DNA from: Stenopsyche tienmushanensis | Taxonomy: Eukaryota; Arthropoda; Insecta; Trichoptera; Stenopsychidae | DNA length: 64,000 bases | Reading direction: 5' to 3' | Assembly: GCA_008973525.1 (NCBI GenBank) | Contig: WACJ01000111.1 | Location: 372,001 to 436,000, forward strand | Part shown: in pieces, positions 1 through 12,799 of the stretch | Numbering within the stretch: position 1 is the stretch's first letter | Layout of the letters: each line of letters starts with the position of its first letter | The notes under the pieces: generated by a model | The model's input: the letters and a program-made list of their open reading frames with translations, nothing else | What the model was told of the DNA's origin: nothing | Database searches by the model: none | Position numbers and translations under genes: made by a program

Positions 1-3000
1 GTGCAGAAGTTTACGCGGTATTATAATATATAAAAGTTTTTTAAATTAGGGTTACTATTCAAATGTTTCATAAATTTTAACCCAAGATAATTGAGCTACG
101 AGTTCTACTGCCAAATCGCGAGATTATATACAGGTTAAAATGAGAACCGACGTAATCCAAGTATTGTTTTAATTATTATTTTTAATGTTTTCATAAGTTT
201 GACGATCTTAAACGGAAACCAAAAGTTGAAAGAGCATATATACATGTAGTTTAGTAGGGCATTAGTACTAATGGTTATAGACTCTTACCCTTTCATTGAG
301 CTCCTTTCATGAAGGTTCTCCATCGTCATCTCTTTTAAAGTAGATATACAGTATCCTGCAGGAAAGATTTTGTATTCATGCTTTAATGAGTCCTATCGTT
401 AATTGAAATATCTCCTCTCCACAATTACAGAAGACGTTTTCTATGAAACGAACTTAACGATTTTCCATTTCTCGCTGAACCAGTATTTCAACAATCAAAT
501 CAGCTACGTGTGTTCAAAACGCAATCTTCCGTTTTCTACTCGAAAGACTCCAAATGCTGATTGATACTTCTCGGTTGTAAATCGAGTCTTTCATCGGGAG
601 TGACAAGTTTCGATTCCCACAACACCATTAATCAATACATGAATTGATGCTCTCTCAACGGTGAATTAAGATATCTCGATAACTCGTTTATTGTGCCATT
701 GTAAAATCATAAGAAGTATTTGTGGGGTTTTCATTAAATCGAAATTCACACGTTATTTCACGTTTCCTGGTATTCGAAGACCGGTTTTAAGGGTTGTTGC
801 GTTTAAACGTGACCCGTAATGATTTTTGAAGTAATCGAATCTGCGGGTATACTATTGGGTTATCGAGAACTATTATATTAAGATATGAAATATTTAATGG
901 TTCTCTTATGTATTAATATTTTGCAAGGGTCAAAAATTTATGGACGATTTCTACCAAATTTTTTTCAATATAATTCTACGTATTATTTTCGACTATTAAA
1001 ATTTTTGTGTAATTGACGACTATACATTTATAATATTTTATCAAGGGCAAGTCTTCCATGTTTATAAAATCATAGATTTGCATACAATTTTTTTAAGATA
1101 ATATCGTTATATTCTATTATTTTTAGACAATGCTGACATTTTTTTAACGATCAAGTTTGCTTAATCGTTTATTTATAAGCTCTCAGCACACAAAGTAAAT
1201 ATGTGAAAGGAATAGAAGAGTTTTTCACAAGCAAACTTGTTTTAGATCACACTTCAGCAATCATCATTTGTCATAATCTTGATTTGAAATCACGAATCGG
1301 TTAAACCCGATCCATTCATAGATCCCTAGAAATGTTATGGTCATATTGTTGAATTTTACACTAGAAAAACTATTCCATAATTTCATCTATTATTGAAATT
1401 CAAATTGATGATTGACTGTCAATTTGGCATCGTGTATATCTTCCCTGAGTTTAAGTAAACGTATGGTTTTAATATGTTTTTATTAGATTTTTTTAAGTGC
1501 AAATTATATTAAATTAAAGATTTATTATAATGTTGTAGGTATTAGATGAGACGTGGTCTTCACGCATGGTTGCTATGCTGCCTTGATGTATGTAGTCGTC
1601 GATTACTGTTTCATCCTTAGGGTGCGTGTCCTAGTTACACAAAGGATTCAAGAGAAGATCCTGCAGGGGTTCTTGAGGGAGGGCATTGGATAACAAAGGG
1701 AGGCCTTCGATAGAGGTTGGGATACGCAACAAATAGGGAGATGAAATATGCACACATAGCAATGCACCACTAACCTACTTGCTGAATTGTTGCACTTCAG
1801 CGTCGCATAACTACGTGTGCACTTCAACACGTCGCATTCGATTCGACAATGCAATTTAAATATGCTTTAAATATATTTTTATATTAAAAACATGATTATG
1901 ATAAAAAATGTCGATGTTGTTGAATGGGAGTCGAGTTGAGTGTCGTTCATTGTCGTTGAGTCGTAAGCATCGTATCGCGAGTTTCGCGCAATTATCGCGA
2001 ATTCTGCTCGCATTTCCAATCATTAGCATTCTTTGTTCGAAAAATGCAAAAAACCGGGACATTTATGCGTTGCTTAATGGGTTAGTGAGGGAACCGATGA
2101 GAAGTGTGCCGTTGAGTTGCAGGGAAAATCTGTCTAATGAGTGAGCGTGTTTGAGTGCACTTCAATCGGAAAAAAGAAGAAAATATTCAAGCTGTGTGTA
2201 TTGCAGAAAATTTTCATTGCTCGCATTTTCATTTAAAAAATATTTGAAAACGTTTCGAGCTAATCCCGTAGCAAAACACGTAATTGGCGAAGTCAATGCC
2301 TACGGTTTTATTTATCCAGAAAGTTTTTAAGTACTTCGGATGTCTCATATTTATTACCCAGAAATATATATATTTTTAACTAATTTAATAATTAAATGTA
2401 TTTATTATTCTTCTTGAGTCAATCATCAGACGTAAGCCATATTAAGGAGAGATTTTTCTCAGGGATGAGGTAATTCATGAAGCAAGTCCTGAATACCTTT
2501 TATGAATGATTAAACGAAGATAAGGCTATTTTTTTCGATAAATAAGTATTCATTAAGATGTAGCGAAATTATCATTATTGATAAAATCTGGACCAAGATA
2601 TCGGAAATATTAATGAAAACTCAAAAATATATTTTTAAAAGGAATCAGGTCGACGTAAAATAATTTAAATTGGAGCCACAAATGCCATAAAATGATTCAG
2701 AAAGTCATGGTTAATAAAATAAATGCAACTGGGACTTTGGGATTTGCCCCAGTGTCCCGTCAAGCTTTTATATTCCCACCTAAGTTCTTCTGCAATTAAC
2801 ATTATGGTATGCTTTTGACTTCGATATTCAAATGAATATGATGTTTTTCTAACTAATAATTGTGATATCATTACAATATCACAGTACAGTAAATTTATAC
2901 AATAATTCCTTTTTAAATATAAGAATGAAATATTGAAACCATATATAACAATCTGTCTTTTTTGCAATCAAGACTAGAATACGCGCTACTGAGACCATAA

Positions 3001-4830
3001 GCAGTATGTCGGGTGAAGTTTTAATCATTACGCGATCTTTGGAAAGCTATAGAGAAATTGTCACAGAGGATCATATTTATGGTTCATGAAATGAGGGGTA
3101 AATATGATATTAGACAAAATTAAGTACAAATCAATATATTCTCTTTGGATCTGGTTGAATGTTTGTCTGTTCTGATAAAGATTGAGAAGAAGCTTGAATA
3201 GTATTTTATTTGGTTCAACGGCCAATGACATGCTTAATAATAATAGCATCTAAACTTTAGCATTTTTAAATTTATTAGATATAATAACCGCATTAAAATA
3301 TTGAGTACGAGCGTTTTACAATACATGTATAGATGCATTTACAAAGATGTTCGATGCATTGTGATGTGCAGTTGGGGTGCAGTAATGAAGCAGGGGGTGT
3401 ATTTAGTCACTATAGCAACAGCGCTTTCCTGGTGTGTTTGCTATCATGTACCTCAATATTTATTGATCTCATATCATCAAATGTCGTATAATATAAGGAA
3501 AGCTAAAATTATTTTTTGAAGTCATGTATCATGTTTGAATGCACACATCAATCTTGATGTTTTCAAATTTTATTCAGAAAAAAATGTCATAGTAGGGCAG
3601 TAGGTCGATGAACCTCAAGACAAGGGTTTTCAACCCTCTTTTTCCCCTCAAATGAGGAGATTATTCAGGTATGGAATGTGCAGAAACGATGGTACAAAGT
3701 GAAGTGCACTTTAAAACCGTGCAAATATTTGTCGTCGTTTCACAAAATGCGATTGAGCTTTTTCGATATTGAGATTGCTTCCGCGGATATTTCATCGCCG
3801 CTGTAAAAAAGTCGATGTTAAATTGTCCGTGAATTCGCACAGATTTCATAAGGGTAGCCGAATTATCTCATCCATTCGACTGTGCTAAAATCGCATTTTA
3901 AAACGGCATTATTCATTCACAGCCCAAATACAAACCGATAAACAACCCCAGTAGGACATCCCTTCCGAAGTCAAAACAAGCTATTTTTTATGTGTTATAG
4001 CTGGTCTTCTGAAAGCTGTTATTCCTCTAGGAGCTGTTGAAAACGATCCATTTATCGCGCGCGTGTGACTCCACACAATTCCAGCTTCTAACGTATAATT
4101 ATTGAATTTAAAATATGGGAGTGCTCAAATTGAATGGATGAATTTACAATCAATCTGAATACGATCATATTGCTTAATTATTATAAATATAATTTATTTT
4201 TTAAAAACAAATTCAGAGCTAATTTACTTTTTAGTTGAAATTGTCTTCTATGTAAATTAGATTGCTATGAACAACCGCGATGAATCTAAATAGTATTATT
4301 TTCTATAAGATACAAAAATATATCCTTGCTGCTCTTCTTTATATCAATAGGGGTCGGTCCGACTTACACACAGTAAGCGTGCTCAGATTTAAATAAATAA
4401 TCGGAAAACTGGAACATGTTCAGATTCCCTATCGGGGGTTAGGAACAATACCAGAGATGCTTTAAAATGTTTACATGTCCGTGAACAACAGCCGGCGCAT
4501 GTCGCAGGGTGACTTGTAATTCTAAATCACACCCCGTTTAAAATATTACTTTTAAAATTACACTTGGAATTATATATTTTTCTCGTATATCTACTAAATA
4601 ATATGTTGATCCTAAACATAGATATTTTCATATGAAATGTCCGATTTTGAAATACATCATGCAAAAGAATTAACACACATAATATGATGCATTTTTTAGG
4701 TATTATATCATGTTCGTTTTAATAAAATTCTGCAATAATGCTTATAACCCTGATGATGATCTTGGTGGGGAAGTCGGGTTCTCGTGTAATTTCTCGAAGT
4801 TTCTTGACGACCCAGCGATTATTCTATTTA
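1..4830. other. AT-rich noncoding stretch, no supported gene
   Basis: I see no convincing gene, RNA or intact mobile element here. Open frames are short, compositionally like the surrounding AT-rich DNA, and lack recognisable motifs. A patch at about 1905-2150 is richer in CpG (several TCGCGA and CGCG words) and carries a short open frame, but its translation has no recognisable domain. Another CpG-containing patch lies at about 3770-3900. Confidence 0.5.
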
Positions 4831-4850
4831 TCTATGATTATAATACTTAC

Positions 4851-5064
4851 CCCGTTGGGTGAACATTCGAAATAAAACTCGGTAGTAATGCTACCTTCAA
4901 TATCGAGCGAATGAGGAGGTGAATGTATGATACAGACGAAACGGATGTAACCCCTTCCTGTGAATGGATATTGAAGAGGCCCATAGTTCTGTAGTGGACT
5001 GTTAGTGGCTACACTATGATGATGATGATGATACTTACAACTTATGTAACTCATATTGCCTTAT
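4851..5064 (-). CDS. Candidate internal coding exon of an unrecognised gene
   Basis: Read on the minus strand, an open frame of about 65-70 codons ends exactly at a consensus 5' splice donor: the codons for P-N-G are followed by GTAAGT (plus-strand 4845-4850), giving phase 0. The translation has a short His run (from a GATGATG microsatellite at 5017-5033) and then a balanced, protein-like stretch containing YPFTGRGYIRFVC and ITTEFYFEC, with two cysteines. The composition is clearly richer than the flanks. The upstream border is uncertain: possible acceptor AGs lie opposite 5034-5035, 5041-5042 and about 5065, and a methionine codon starts at 5054. I do not recognise the family. No partner exon was found in the window, so the host gene, if real, has large introns. 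It could also be a fragment of an unknown mobile element. Confidence 0.45.
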
Positions 5065-5329
5065 AAGAAATTCTCAGGTACCAACAGCGCCTTCTACCAT
5101 TTACGCTTATCCTGAGTCTCCTCGTTCCAATTACACAATCCCAGCTATTTGATATCTTTGTCAACTTGGTCATCCCAGAGATCAATCTACATATTTGTTA
5201 CCACTCAGACATACATCCAAAACAATTCAAGATTCCGTCACTTGTTCTGCTCAAGATATAAGGCGAGATTGAAGAAAAATTACTACTGACGCTTCGGGGT
5301 GCATGTCCATTACCTTCTGATTTGACTTA

Positions 5330-6015
5330 TGGAACGTTTCTACCTTGTTGGGCCTAAAATCGATCGACTTTTTTATGCGAAAAGTATTAAATATAGAATA
5401 TTGATATTTAATATGTTCACTAAGTGATCTTTATTGAACATAAATATATTTTTTAAAGTTTGACAAAGTATATTAGTGGGAGTGGGGGGAGCCATATATA
5501 TCGGTATGCGCACAATGATATTCTTTACCACGGAAGTCTTAAGTCCTAAACAATTGATTTGCAGCAAAAAAATTAACCATTTTTTTACTTTGTATAATAT
5601 TGTGTTTAGCTTAGATTACAATTAAAAAAATATATTGAAAAATAAAAAGATTGTGAGTGATTGAAAAAAAAATTGTATTTTTACTATAATTTTTTGTAGT
5701 CTTTTGTTCATTAAATAAACATTTTTAAATATTTTTAGATAATTGTAGTCTATACGATGAAAACGTTCATTATATACGTGTCTGCCAAATTTCATAAAGA
5801 ATGGTCGTCTAGGGCGTGTGGGAGCACTTCCATGAGCTTGGAAAAAGTAGTTCGAGAAAAACGCGTTTAAAGTTTCTCCTTTTTTCAACTTCGCGAAGAA
5901 CAGTTTCTCCTCGTCGGCCTATAACTTAGCGAATTTAATTCATATCGACTTGAAATTTAATGAACGTGTTCTTAAAGATTGGTTCTTTCCGATACATGAA
6001 GTACGGATACCCTTG
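5330..6015 (+). repeat. Dispersed repeat family A, copy 1
   Basis: This is one of three copies of a roughly 550-690 bp repeat (others at 16735-17375 and, inverted, 20100-20652). Shared landmarks in order are TTCTACCTTGTTGG, AAAGTATTAAATATAGAATA, an AGTGGGAGTGGG block, a long A/T-rich middle, TTCATAAAGAATG, CTTCCATG-GCTTGGAAAAAG, and TTTAAAGTTTCTCC. The minus strand holds a non-conserved A/T-driven open frame. Copy 2 shows that the ends are inverted (TCTACC near one end, GGTAGA near the other), so the family is probably a non-autonomous DNA transposon. Confidence 0.7.
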
Positions 6016-6019
6016 AAGT

Positions 6020-8080
6020 AAAATTGATGGATTTTGTATCAATTCTGCAATTGAATATTTTTTATATCTAACTCAAAGTCAAAGTCAAAAATGTATTATG
6101 TGAACGTTCTCAAAGACACATAAACGACAAATTACATACAGTTTTAATATGGAATTATGTTTTGAATCAAATTAGATGCATTTTATTGCATATGTAAATC
6201 TGCTCTTTCTCCATTTTAAGCAACGATCTTTTCGAATCACCCTGTTTACAAATCCCATATATTATCGAATTTAAAGTCCGGTAGTGTTATTTAGTAGTTT
6301 TTTCTTCCGTTCCAGTGAATTATGTGTGAAGTGGGAACTAACTTAAATGGGATATTGACGAGATGGGCGTTATGGGCCTGCACCCTCGCGCCCTAATCAT
6401 CAACAGTCGTCCCTAACCATTTTATTTTTGGATCGATAGTTTGTAACTGCAGTAAGAATATTTATCAAATAAATCCTCAATAATTACAGATAAGTTCAGA
6501 CGTATTAACAGAATATAACATAATATGATCGTTAAACAGAAAATAATTTTGAAATAATATGACATCTAAATATCAAATAAATTTCGATTTATTCATATTA
6601 TGAAGAGTTTACATCCCCTGAATATCATAACTCATTAGGGTGATTTAGTTTAACCATTGTTTTTTTTCCATCGACTTTTAACACAGATTTTTTTATAGTT
6701 AAATGGGTTTTAAAGGGCTTGTGTTTCACACGGTAAATACTAATCGTATGATTTAATAGGTTTTAATCACCATATTTTAATTAAGAAAAGGTCAAACATT
6801 AGATTTATTAACCCTTCATTCAAAGAGTGAATTAAATAGCACTCAATGATACAAATTAATAAATGGCGTGTATGTATTAGACGACATTTAATGTAAATTC
6901 CATGTCGACGCTTATTAGGGCGCATCTTTGACAATTATTCAAGGAAAATATTTTGGGAATTGATGAATTTAATTACAAACCCCAGTTGAAGTTTGTTGCT
7001 TTAAGGGATCAAACGTTTAAGGGTTTGCGGCTCTATTTATTGTTGGACTTGTCCCCTCACTGAAATAATATCCAACGATATCTTTTGGTGGTTGTTTAAG
7101 AAAATAACCCAAAGGCTCATCAGAAATAGCATCATCAATAAATAGAGATTTTTTGTAACATATCGACGTTTAAAAAATTGATCTGAATGGCTTTCTTTGG
7201 TATAAAAGTGGTTTTGACCACATTTTGAATTTTAAAAAATCCATATTAATTTAAATTATTAAATGAATATAATATAAATATACCTTTGTAGATATATTTG
7301 TATTTATTCAAGCAAAGGTGTATAGTGTCATTCGGGAAAGAGCTCTTAGCAAGTGATAATAATTATTGTTATGGTAGGGGATACTCCCTAAGGCACAGGA
7401 TAAATATTAGTTTATGGTTTCATTTAAGAGGTGAAAAGGGTACATCAAAGGTTGTCGGGATGTAAAAAATAATATACAAAATGTATACTCATTTTAATGG
7501 CAAAAATTAAAGCGGGATTAAAAAATTACCATAGAAGCCAAATCGCTTTGCATAAACCCTTTGTGCCGAATTTTTAGCACAGTCGCGTTTTTATCGTCGG
7601 TATTCATACTTTATTATCGCACATTAGCGACAATAAAAATATTTTAACGAAATGTCGGAATATTTATGATGAAATTATTGGATTTGTGATGAATGATCGA
7701 TCAGCTCAAATTTGACAGAGCGTAATAAAAGTTTTTTGTATCGCTTTTTATAATAAAAAATACACTTTGCCTCTTATTGTCATTCCAATATTTTATGCCG
7801 ATGTCAGCTATATAAGAAAATATCTAATTTCATAGCAAATAAGGGTCATCACATGCCAAAAATATGTGTTTATTAAAATAATGATGTTTAAAACCATTCC
7901 ATGCTGACTAGACACAATTAAGCTGGAGTGTTTTTAATTAGCGAAATATTTCCAGTTTTTAGAAGTTTCTATTCTATCATTATCGATTAACGGCTCACAA
8001 TGTTTCGTTATACGACCAAAAAAAGCTGTACTGTTAGTGATTTTCTGTTTAGTTTTAGCTTCTTCGCTTTACGGCCAACT
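6020..8080. other. AT-rich stretch, nothing recognised
   Basis: No gene or repeat could be supported here. A small direct repeat (CAAAGT twice) occurs near 6072. Conserved-looking but unassigned words such as ATTTTTAGCACAGTCGCG lie near 7570. Confidence 0.4.
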
Positions 8081-8084
8081 TTTC

Positions 8085-8225
8085 TGGAATGTAAACTTAA
8101 ACCTTTTTTGTGCAGTAGATGCGTTTCGCGGAAAATCGCACAAAAATAAATCCCAAACTATATTTTTTTCATAATTTCGGCTATTGTTGATGATTTATTT
8201 TTATTTTATCCACAATATCTTTTAA
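8085..8225 (-). repeat. Family C, short internally deleted copy
   Basis: The stretch begins with the family C terminus (CTTAAACCTTTTTTGTGC) and the adjacent GTAGATGCG / AATCGCACAAAAATAAAT block seen at 34185-34250. It then jumps directly to the opposite end of the element, the reverse complement of the block at about 32290-32340 and 63820-63880 (recognisable by ATTGTTGATGATTTATTT and TTATCCACAATATC). It is therefore a deletion derivative that keeps the two ends. Confidence 0.6.
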
Positions 8226-8760
8226 TATCAGATATTTTACGTGGGTCTGAAATGAAACTTTGAGTTATTGGATCTTTAGGAAAGACGTCCCTACGGAGTT
8301 TATTTTAAATTCACATAAGAAATGTTTGGACGCTTTCATCTTATCTCTCATACCATCGTTTGAACATTTTTTATTTTATTAATATTTAAAATATTTATTA
8401 GATTATTCTAATAGCGAAGGATATCAATCAAAAAACAGATTAACGCCAATTCCATATTAGCTCTTTTTTATCGATGTAACCCGTATCCTGCATTTATATG
8501 TAAAATTAGTCCCCCCTTTAAAATAGACGTATATTCAAATCCATAACCTGAGGATAAAAATCAAACAACCACCATATAATAGAACAAATAAAAAAAATCA
8601 TGAATAAATCAAGACAACACAATGGGCAATATTCAAATACCACATTCGTTACTTGCGGCATTGAATGCGGAGAATTCAAGACGTCTGAATTTACTGTCAA
8701 AAAATCATATTGCCAATCCTCTTTTTAGAAGCTTGTATTTAATTTTGGTTCTATGATTGC

Positions 8761-9096
8761 ATGTCAAATTTAAATTTTCATCTGTCCACCCCTCTTGGTG
8801 GTCCGACGGCGTCTGTAACGTATCACCCCCTGGGGAGTCCAGCCCGTAATCGTTTCGGTAGCAATATTACCATTAGTCTGTGTACAGATATTTCCTCATC
8901 AATTCGGATGCACGTATTGTCTGCATGGTGTCTATTTGAATTTATAAAAGCAAAAAAATCGTATACAATAAATTCGGCAGCTGAATATCAGCGAATGGAC
9001 GCACTTAAACGCCGGAAAAAGAATATAATAAGAGACAAGCAATGTTATTTATTAAATCATACAAGATTTAATCCAATTTATTCGAGACTATTTTGA
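8761..9096 (+). other. Unassigned 111-codon open frame, GC-richer 5' part
   Basis: The first third (about 8785-8880) is richer in GC than its surroundings and translates to a proline/glycine-rich stretch with TPLGGPTASV and HPLGSPARNRF. The rest becomes lysine-rich and ordinary. There is no recognised domain, and no splice signals stand out. It could be an old mobile-element fragment or a chance open frame; I do not claim a gene. Confidence 0.2.
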
Positions 9097-9126
9097 TATG
9101 CATTGAATGCTTAGGACGCGCTTATT

Positions 9127-9146
9127 TGCTCAAAGGCAGGGCTATG
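9127..9146 (+). repeat. Near match to the GGGCAGGGCTA box
   Basis: The sequence GCTCAAAGGCAGGGCTATG matches the recurrent box GAGGGCAGGGCTA with small changes. It lies about 25 bases after a GCGCTTATTTG word. See the box findings at 14.4, 17.5 and 50.6 kb. Confidence 0.5.
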
Positions 9147-9691
9147 AGGCAAAAATGTATTTTTATGTGGTTCACATAAATATGATCAACTTGACAGCCA
9201 ATATCTAGTTCATTATTGTGTAAAAAAAGCAATAATTTTCAATACAAAATTATATGGAGATTCCGCCAGCAAGTTCGGACTATTGAAAAATTCAAGGGAC
9301 GACATTGTATCAAGGAACTTGAAATTCATGGAAAAGCATTCTGCTGACATACCTTCAGTATACACATTCATTGACACATTGAAACTATTTGTGGAGAAGG
9401 AAAGATTCAAAGAATAATTTATATAACAGACTGCCACTACCACTAGAAAATCAAAGAATCCTAGATGCTTTAAAAATATTATTAATCTTCTGGTTAAATA
9501 TGATCATAGAAAAGGCCTGAATGAACGGTCACGTTTTTAAACGATGTCATGAAAAACAGTTCATACCAGAAGTAAAAAAATATCAAAACTCCATAGATAA
9601 AAGAGAAAAACCCCACCCATTTATAGAAAGTTTAAACCAGATCGATGAAATGTTTGAGGTAAAATTTCTTCTATAAAATGGTTGATAATAT

Positions 9692-10565
9692 TAGGTTTTC
9701 CCATAAGTTTCTTTCGCAAATGAACACAGATCTAATCATAGTTATATAGAACACAGAGCTAACAAATTAGAAATTCCACGAACATCCAACTACATCAATC
9801 GTTCAGATATGTGGCTTCCTCATGAACTGACTGACTTGAATAGACTTCAGCGTATTTCAACATGTGATATACTTCTCCAACGACATAATAGCCAACCTTT
9901 TTAGAAGAGATTTGACACTGGAGATGAAAGTTGGATACCCTATGAGAATATCCAACGTAAACGGTCTTAGACCAAAGGTACAGAAGCTTTAACTGTAGCT
10001 AAACCTGGCCTACATCCAAAAAAAGTTTTGCCATGCATTTGGTGGGACTGGAAGGGGTAGGTTTATTATGAGGTACTTCAGCAAGGTGAAACGATCAATT
10101 CAATAAAATATTGTTTCCAACTAGACAATCTAAATGATGTAATTGCCAGAAAACGGCCAGAATTAGCGAACAGAGAAGACGTTGTTTTTCATCACGATAA
10201 CGCCAGGCCTCATGTGTCTTTGCTCGTCAGAAATAAATTATTATCATTTGACAGGGATTTTTTACCTCATCCTCCATACTCTCCGGACATTGCCCCTTCA
10301 GATTATTATTTATTTCTTTTATTGAAAAATTCTTTACGTGGTAAAAATTTTAATTCAAAAAATGATATAAAAATGTACCTTGATCAATATTTTGCCGACA
10401 AATTTGAGAAATTTTGGCAAGAAGGCATTATGAAGCTTCCGGAAAGATGGAGAAAGGTAATAGAACAGAATGGATCATATATTGTTCAATAAATTTTGAT
10501 GTAATACAAATTATTGTTTATTTTTTTCTTAATATGAAAACGAAAGAAACTTATGGGACACCTTA
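9692..10565 (+). mobile_element. Mariner-family transposon with damaged transposase
   Basis: Inverted ends are visible: CCCATAAGTTTCTTTCG at about 9700 and CGAAAGAAACTTATGGG at 10541, each bordered by TA. Inside, the plus strand encodes mariner transposase signatures in order: MWLPHELTDLNR, GDESWI, IWWDWKG, FHHDNARPH (second catalytic D) and PPYSPDIAPSDYYLF (third catalytic D). Thirty-four residues separate the last two catalytic aspartates, which is the DD34D spacing of true mariners. The open frame of the last 90 codons (10214-10492) is intact, but upstream stop codons, for example just before GDESWI, and loss of the N-terminal DNA-binding domain make it inactive. At about 870 bp it is shorter than a typical full mariner of about 1.3 kb. 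Confidence 0.9.
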
Positions 10566-10569
10566 ATAC

Positions 10570-11170
10570 AACCGATGGATCAGGGTTCAAACGATCAACA
10601 TTCAGGAATCAAAGTTCAGGGATCAACATTCAAACGTTTACATAGAAATCAAATGCTTCGACGAATCTTGCTAGAAGACGAAAATAATGAAGAAACAGTT
10701 ATCAGCTTCCACAAGAAAATACATTTAAAAAATTGTTGCTACATCGCACTAAATAGTTGGAATGCTTTAGATGTGTCAACTTTGAAAAATCCATGTAAAA
10801 AAAAAAATGAAAAGACTATTAGTAAGTTCCAGTAACGTGGTAGAACCTGATATAGGAGACATTGCAGAAACAATAACACAAATTTTTATATGTGCTGAAT
10901 GCAACAAAGAAGATGTAACCGAGTAGTTAAATTGCGAAGCAAACGATTCTGGTTTTTAAATTTTGAATGACGAGGAAATAATTAAAGAAATATCTACCTC
11001 AGAGGAATAAGGTCGAGAAGACGAAGAAGGGATTTGCGAGAGGAAGATATTGGTCCTACTCATTTTGAAGCTTTTTGTGTGTTTAGATGCCAAGAAATGG
11101 CTTGGGAACCAAAAAGAGTATAATCCAGGACAACGTCTCAAACTCGTTCCTATTTAATATTTCTACAACT
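10570..11170 (+). pseudogene. Tigger/Jerky-like transposase, C-terminal relic
   Basis: Directly after the mariner, the plus strand reads LRRILLEDENNEE followed by a stretch close to LKNCCYIALNSWNALDVSTLKN. This is the pattern of the C-terminal part of pogo-superfamily (Tigger/Jerky-like) DDE transposases. Further on, across stops and frame changes, come a FxILNDEEI motif near 10950 and an FEAF...MAWEPK segment near 11060-11115, the order expected in that family. The catalytic core is missing. The 3' end overlaps a repeat shared with 19975-20095. Family assignment is from remembered motif order, not a search. Confidence 0.6.
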
Positions 11171-11224
11171 GAATCAAACTAAAGCTAATTTTTGCTTCAG
11201 TCAGTGTTAATGCAAAATAAATCA

Positions 11225-11345
11225 AGAAGGTTGAACCTAAATAATTGTACATATCGGAAATGCATTAATCTGCATAGCTGCATTTTTGTCTACAAGTAGT
11301 TTATGTTAATTATTGTTAAATAAACATCATCTACTTTCGTTTGCC
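11225..11345 (+). repeat. 3' end of Tigger-like repeat, copy 1
   Basis: AATAATTGTACATA, CTACAAGTAG and TTAATTATTGTTAAATA occur here in the same order and spacing as at 19975-20095. This copy adjoins the Jerky-like coding relic, so the repeat probably represents the 3' noncoding end of that element. Confidence 0.6.
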
Positions 11346-12715
11346 AATGGCCAAAGTTGTAACCTGGGAACTTTCAAAGCATAGCAATATTAAGTACATA
11401 TATTTATTATAAATAGATAGAATATTACAACATGCTCGTAATTTTAGTCTTGTAGGTATAATATATTTATTTACAGGTTTACTTACAATATCAATAGCAC
11501 AAAATAAGAATTTCCTACAAAATCAATTTTTTAGTATAATATAATACAATGCTGTTGTTCAATATAAATCTTAACATACACACTATAGCAATAATTTCTG
11601 AACCATCTCGTTGATATATACTTTCAATTAAATACAAACACACAATTTATCGACGCATTTAAAAATATCCAAGCAATAACTGCTAAGCAAACAACTTCTT
11701 TGTCTTAAAATACATATTATTTTCTTGGGATTATGCCAGCGTGTATACCCAATTGGATTGTACGTCTTTGTTCGCCTTTGTCCAAGCTCGATTATATTCT
11801 ACCACACAATAAAGCTAATAAAATTTACTGGATCTGGATCTTTATTTCATGGTTTTTGTGGAGCATACAAATATATCGTGGACTACGTGAATAAAGACAT
11901 ATGGATGGGATGCGTTTTCCATTATTTTCTTTGGAAGGGTAAAAAGCTTAATGGAAAAAATGCCGTAAGAAACCGCAGACATGCGATGTGCTCGTCATAA
12001 AGTAATGGGGTAAATTGACAAATGATCGGTTTTTTTATGGGACTAAGAAAATTATATCATGGGTGTTTGATGGATGTGATCGGAAACGCCAAAGTGAGAT
12101 ATTTGACCTGTGTTTTGTGTACGTCTGGAAGATTTAATACAATCGATCGCATCTGCTTTTAATGGCTTTTGAATTTCGTTCTTTTTTGTATTGCTGTTGT
12201 TGTAATGCGATATAATTTGATAGATGATGTATCCAGCATCCCGCCAAATATTTCTTTGCCCGTCTTTAAAGCATTGAAGCGTAACAGCTTAATGCATAGA
12301 CCATTAGAGTTGCGCAAGTAAATAAATATACACTTAACGAAGTTGAGTGAAAAAATCACCAAGGATAATTTTTCACAAAGTTTGTGACGTTTGATTTTCA
12401 TCCATTCATCAATTTAGCTACGCCCAATTTCGATCAATCATCATCGACCCCTCGCTATTATTTAAATTGAATAATTACCTTCTAGTTGAAGCTCCCCTGT
12501 CTGGGAATATGATGATTTTTTTTGAGATGATATAATATGAATATAAATACATCTTGAGTAATACCGTCGTTTATGCTATCAAACGTGCAATATATTAGAG
12601 TTATTTTTGATTGTATTAAGACTTTTGAATTTAAAGCTTAAAGCTCATATTTATGAAAGCTTCAGCGTTGAAAGCTCGGGAAATGCGTTGGGTTATTTTC
12701 ATGCCATCTTATATA
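11346..12715. other. Unassigned AT-rich stretch
   Basis: No gene is supported. A 91-codon open frame at 11725-12000 has no recognised motif and ordinary composition. Confidence 0.4.
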
Positions 12716-12787
12716 GGTTCCATGGTGTAATGGTTAGCACTCTGGACTCTGAATCCAGCGATCCGAGTTCAAATCTCGGTGGGACCT
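12716..12787 (+). tRNA. tRNA-Gln (anticodon CTG), copy 1
   Basis: This is a 72-nt cloverleaf. The acceptor arm is GGTTCCA with TGGGACC plus discriminator T, the D-arm region is TGGTGTAATGGTTAGCA, the anticodon arm is TCTGGA-CTCTGAA-TCCAG (anticodon CTG, decoding CAG glutamine), and the T-arm is CCGAG-TTCAAAT-CTCGG. No intron is present and CCA is not encoded. It differs from the copy at 25484 by a single base at position 4 (T instead of C), which changes one acceptor pair to a T-G wobble. A short T-run (12792-12796) follows as a probable Pol III terminator. The upstream words GCTCGGGAAATG resemble those before copy 2. Confidence 0.95.
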
Positions 12788-12799
12788 AAAGTTTTTAAT

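Noticed and set aside
5017..5033. His-run as a functional poly-histidine tract
   Set aside because: It is simply a GATGATG microsatellite read on the minus strand.
5622..5888. 88-codon minus-strand open frame in family A
   Set aside because: It is not maintained in copies 2 and 3 and is dominated by A/T-driven Phe, Lys and Ile.
9215..9550. Possible MULE-type or other transposase C-terminus left of the mariner
   Set aside because: Some words (VYTFIDTLKLF, LPLPLENQRILDALK) look protein-like, but frames change often and no diagnostic residue is present.
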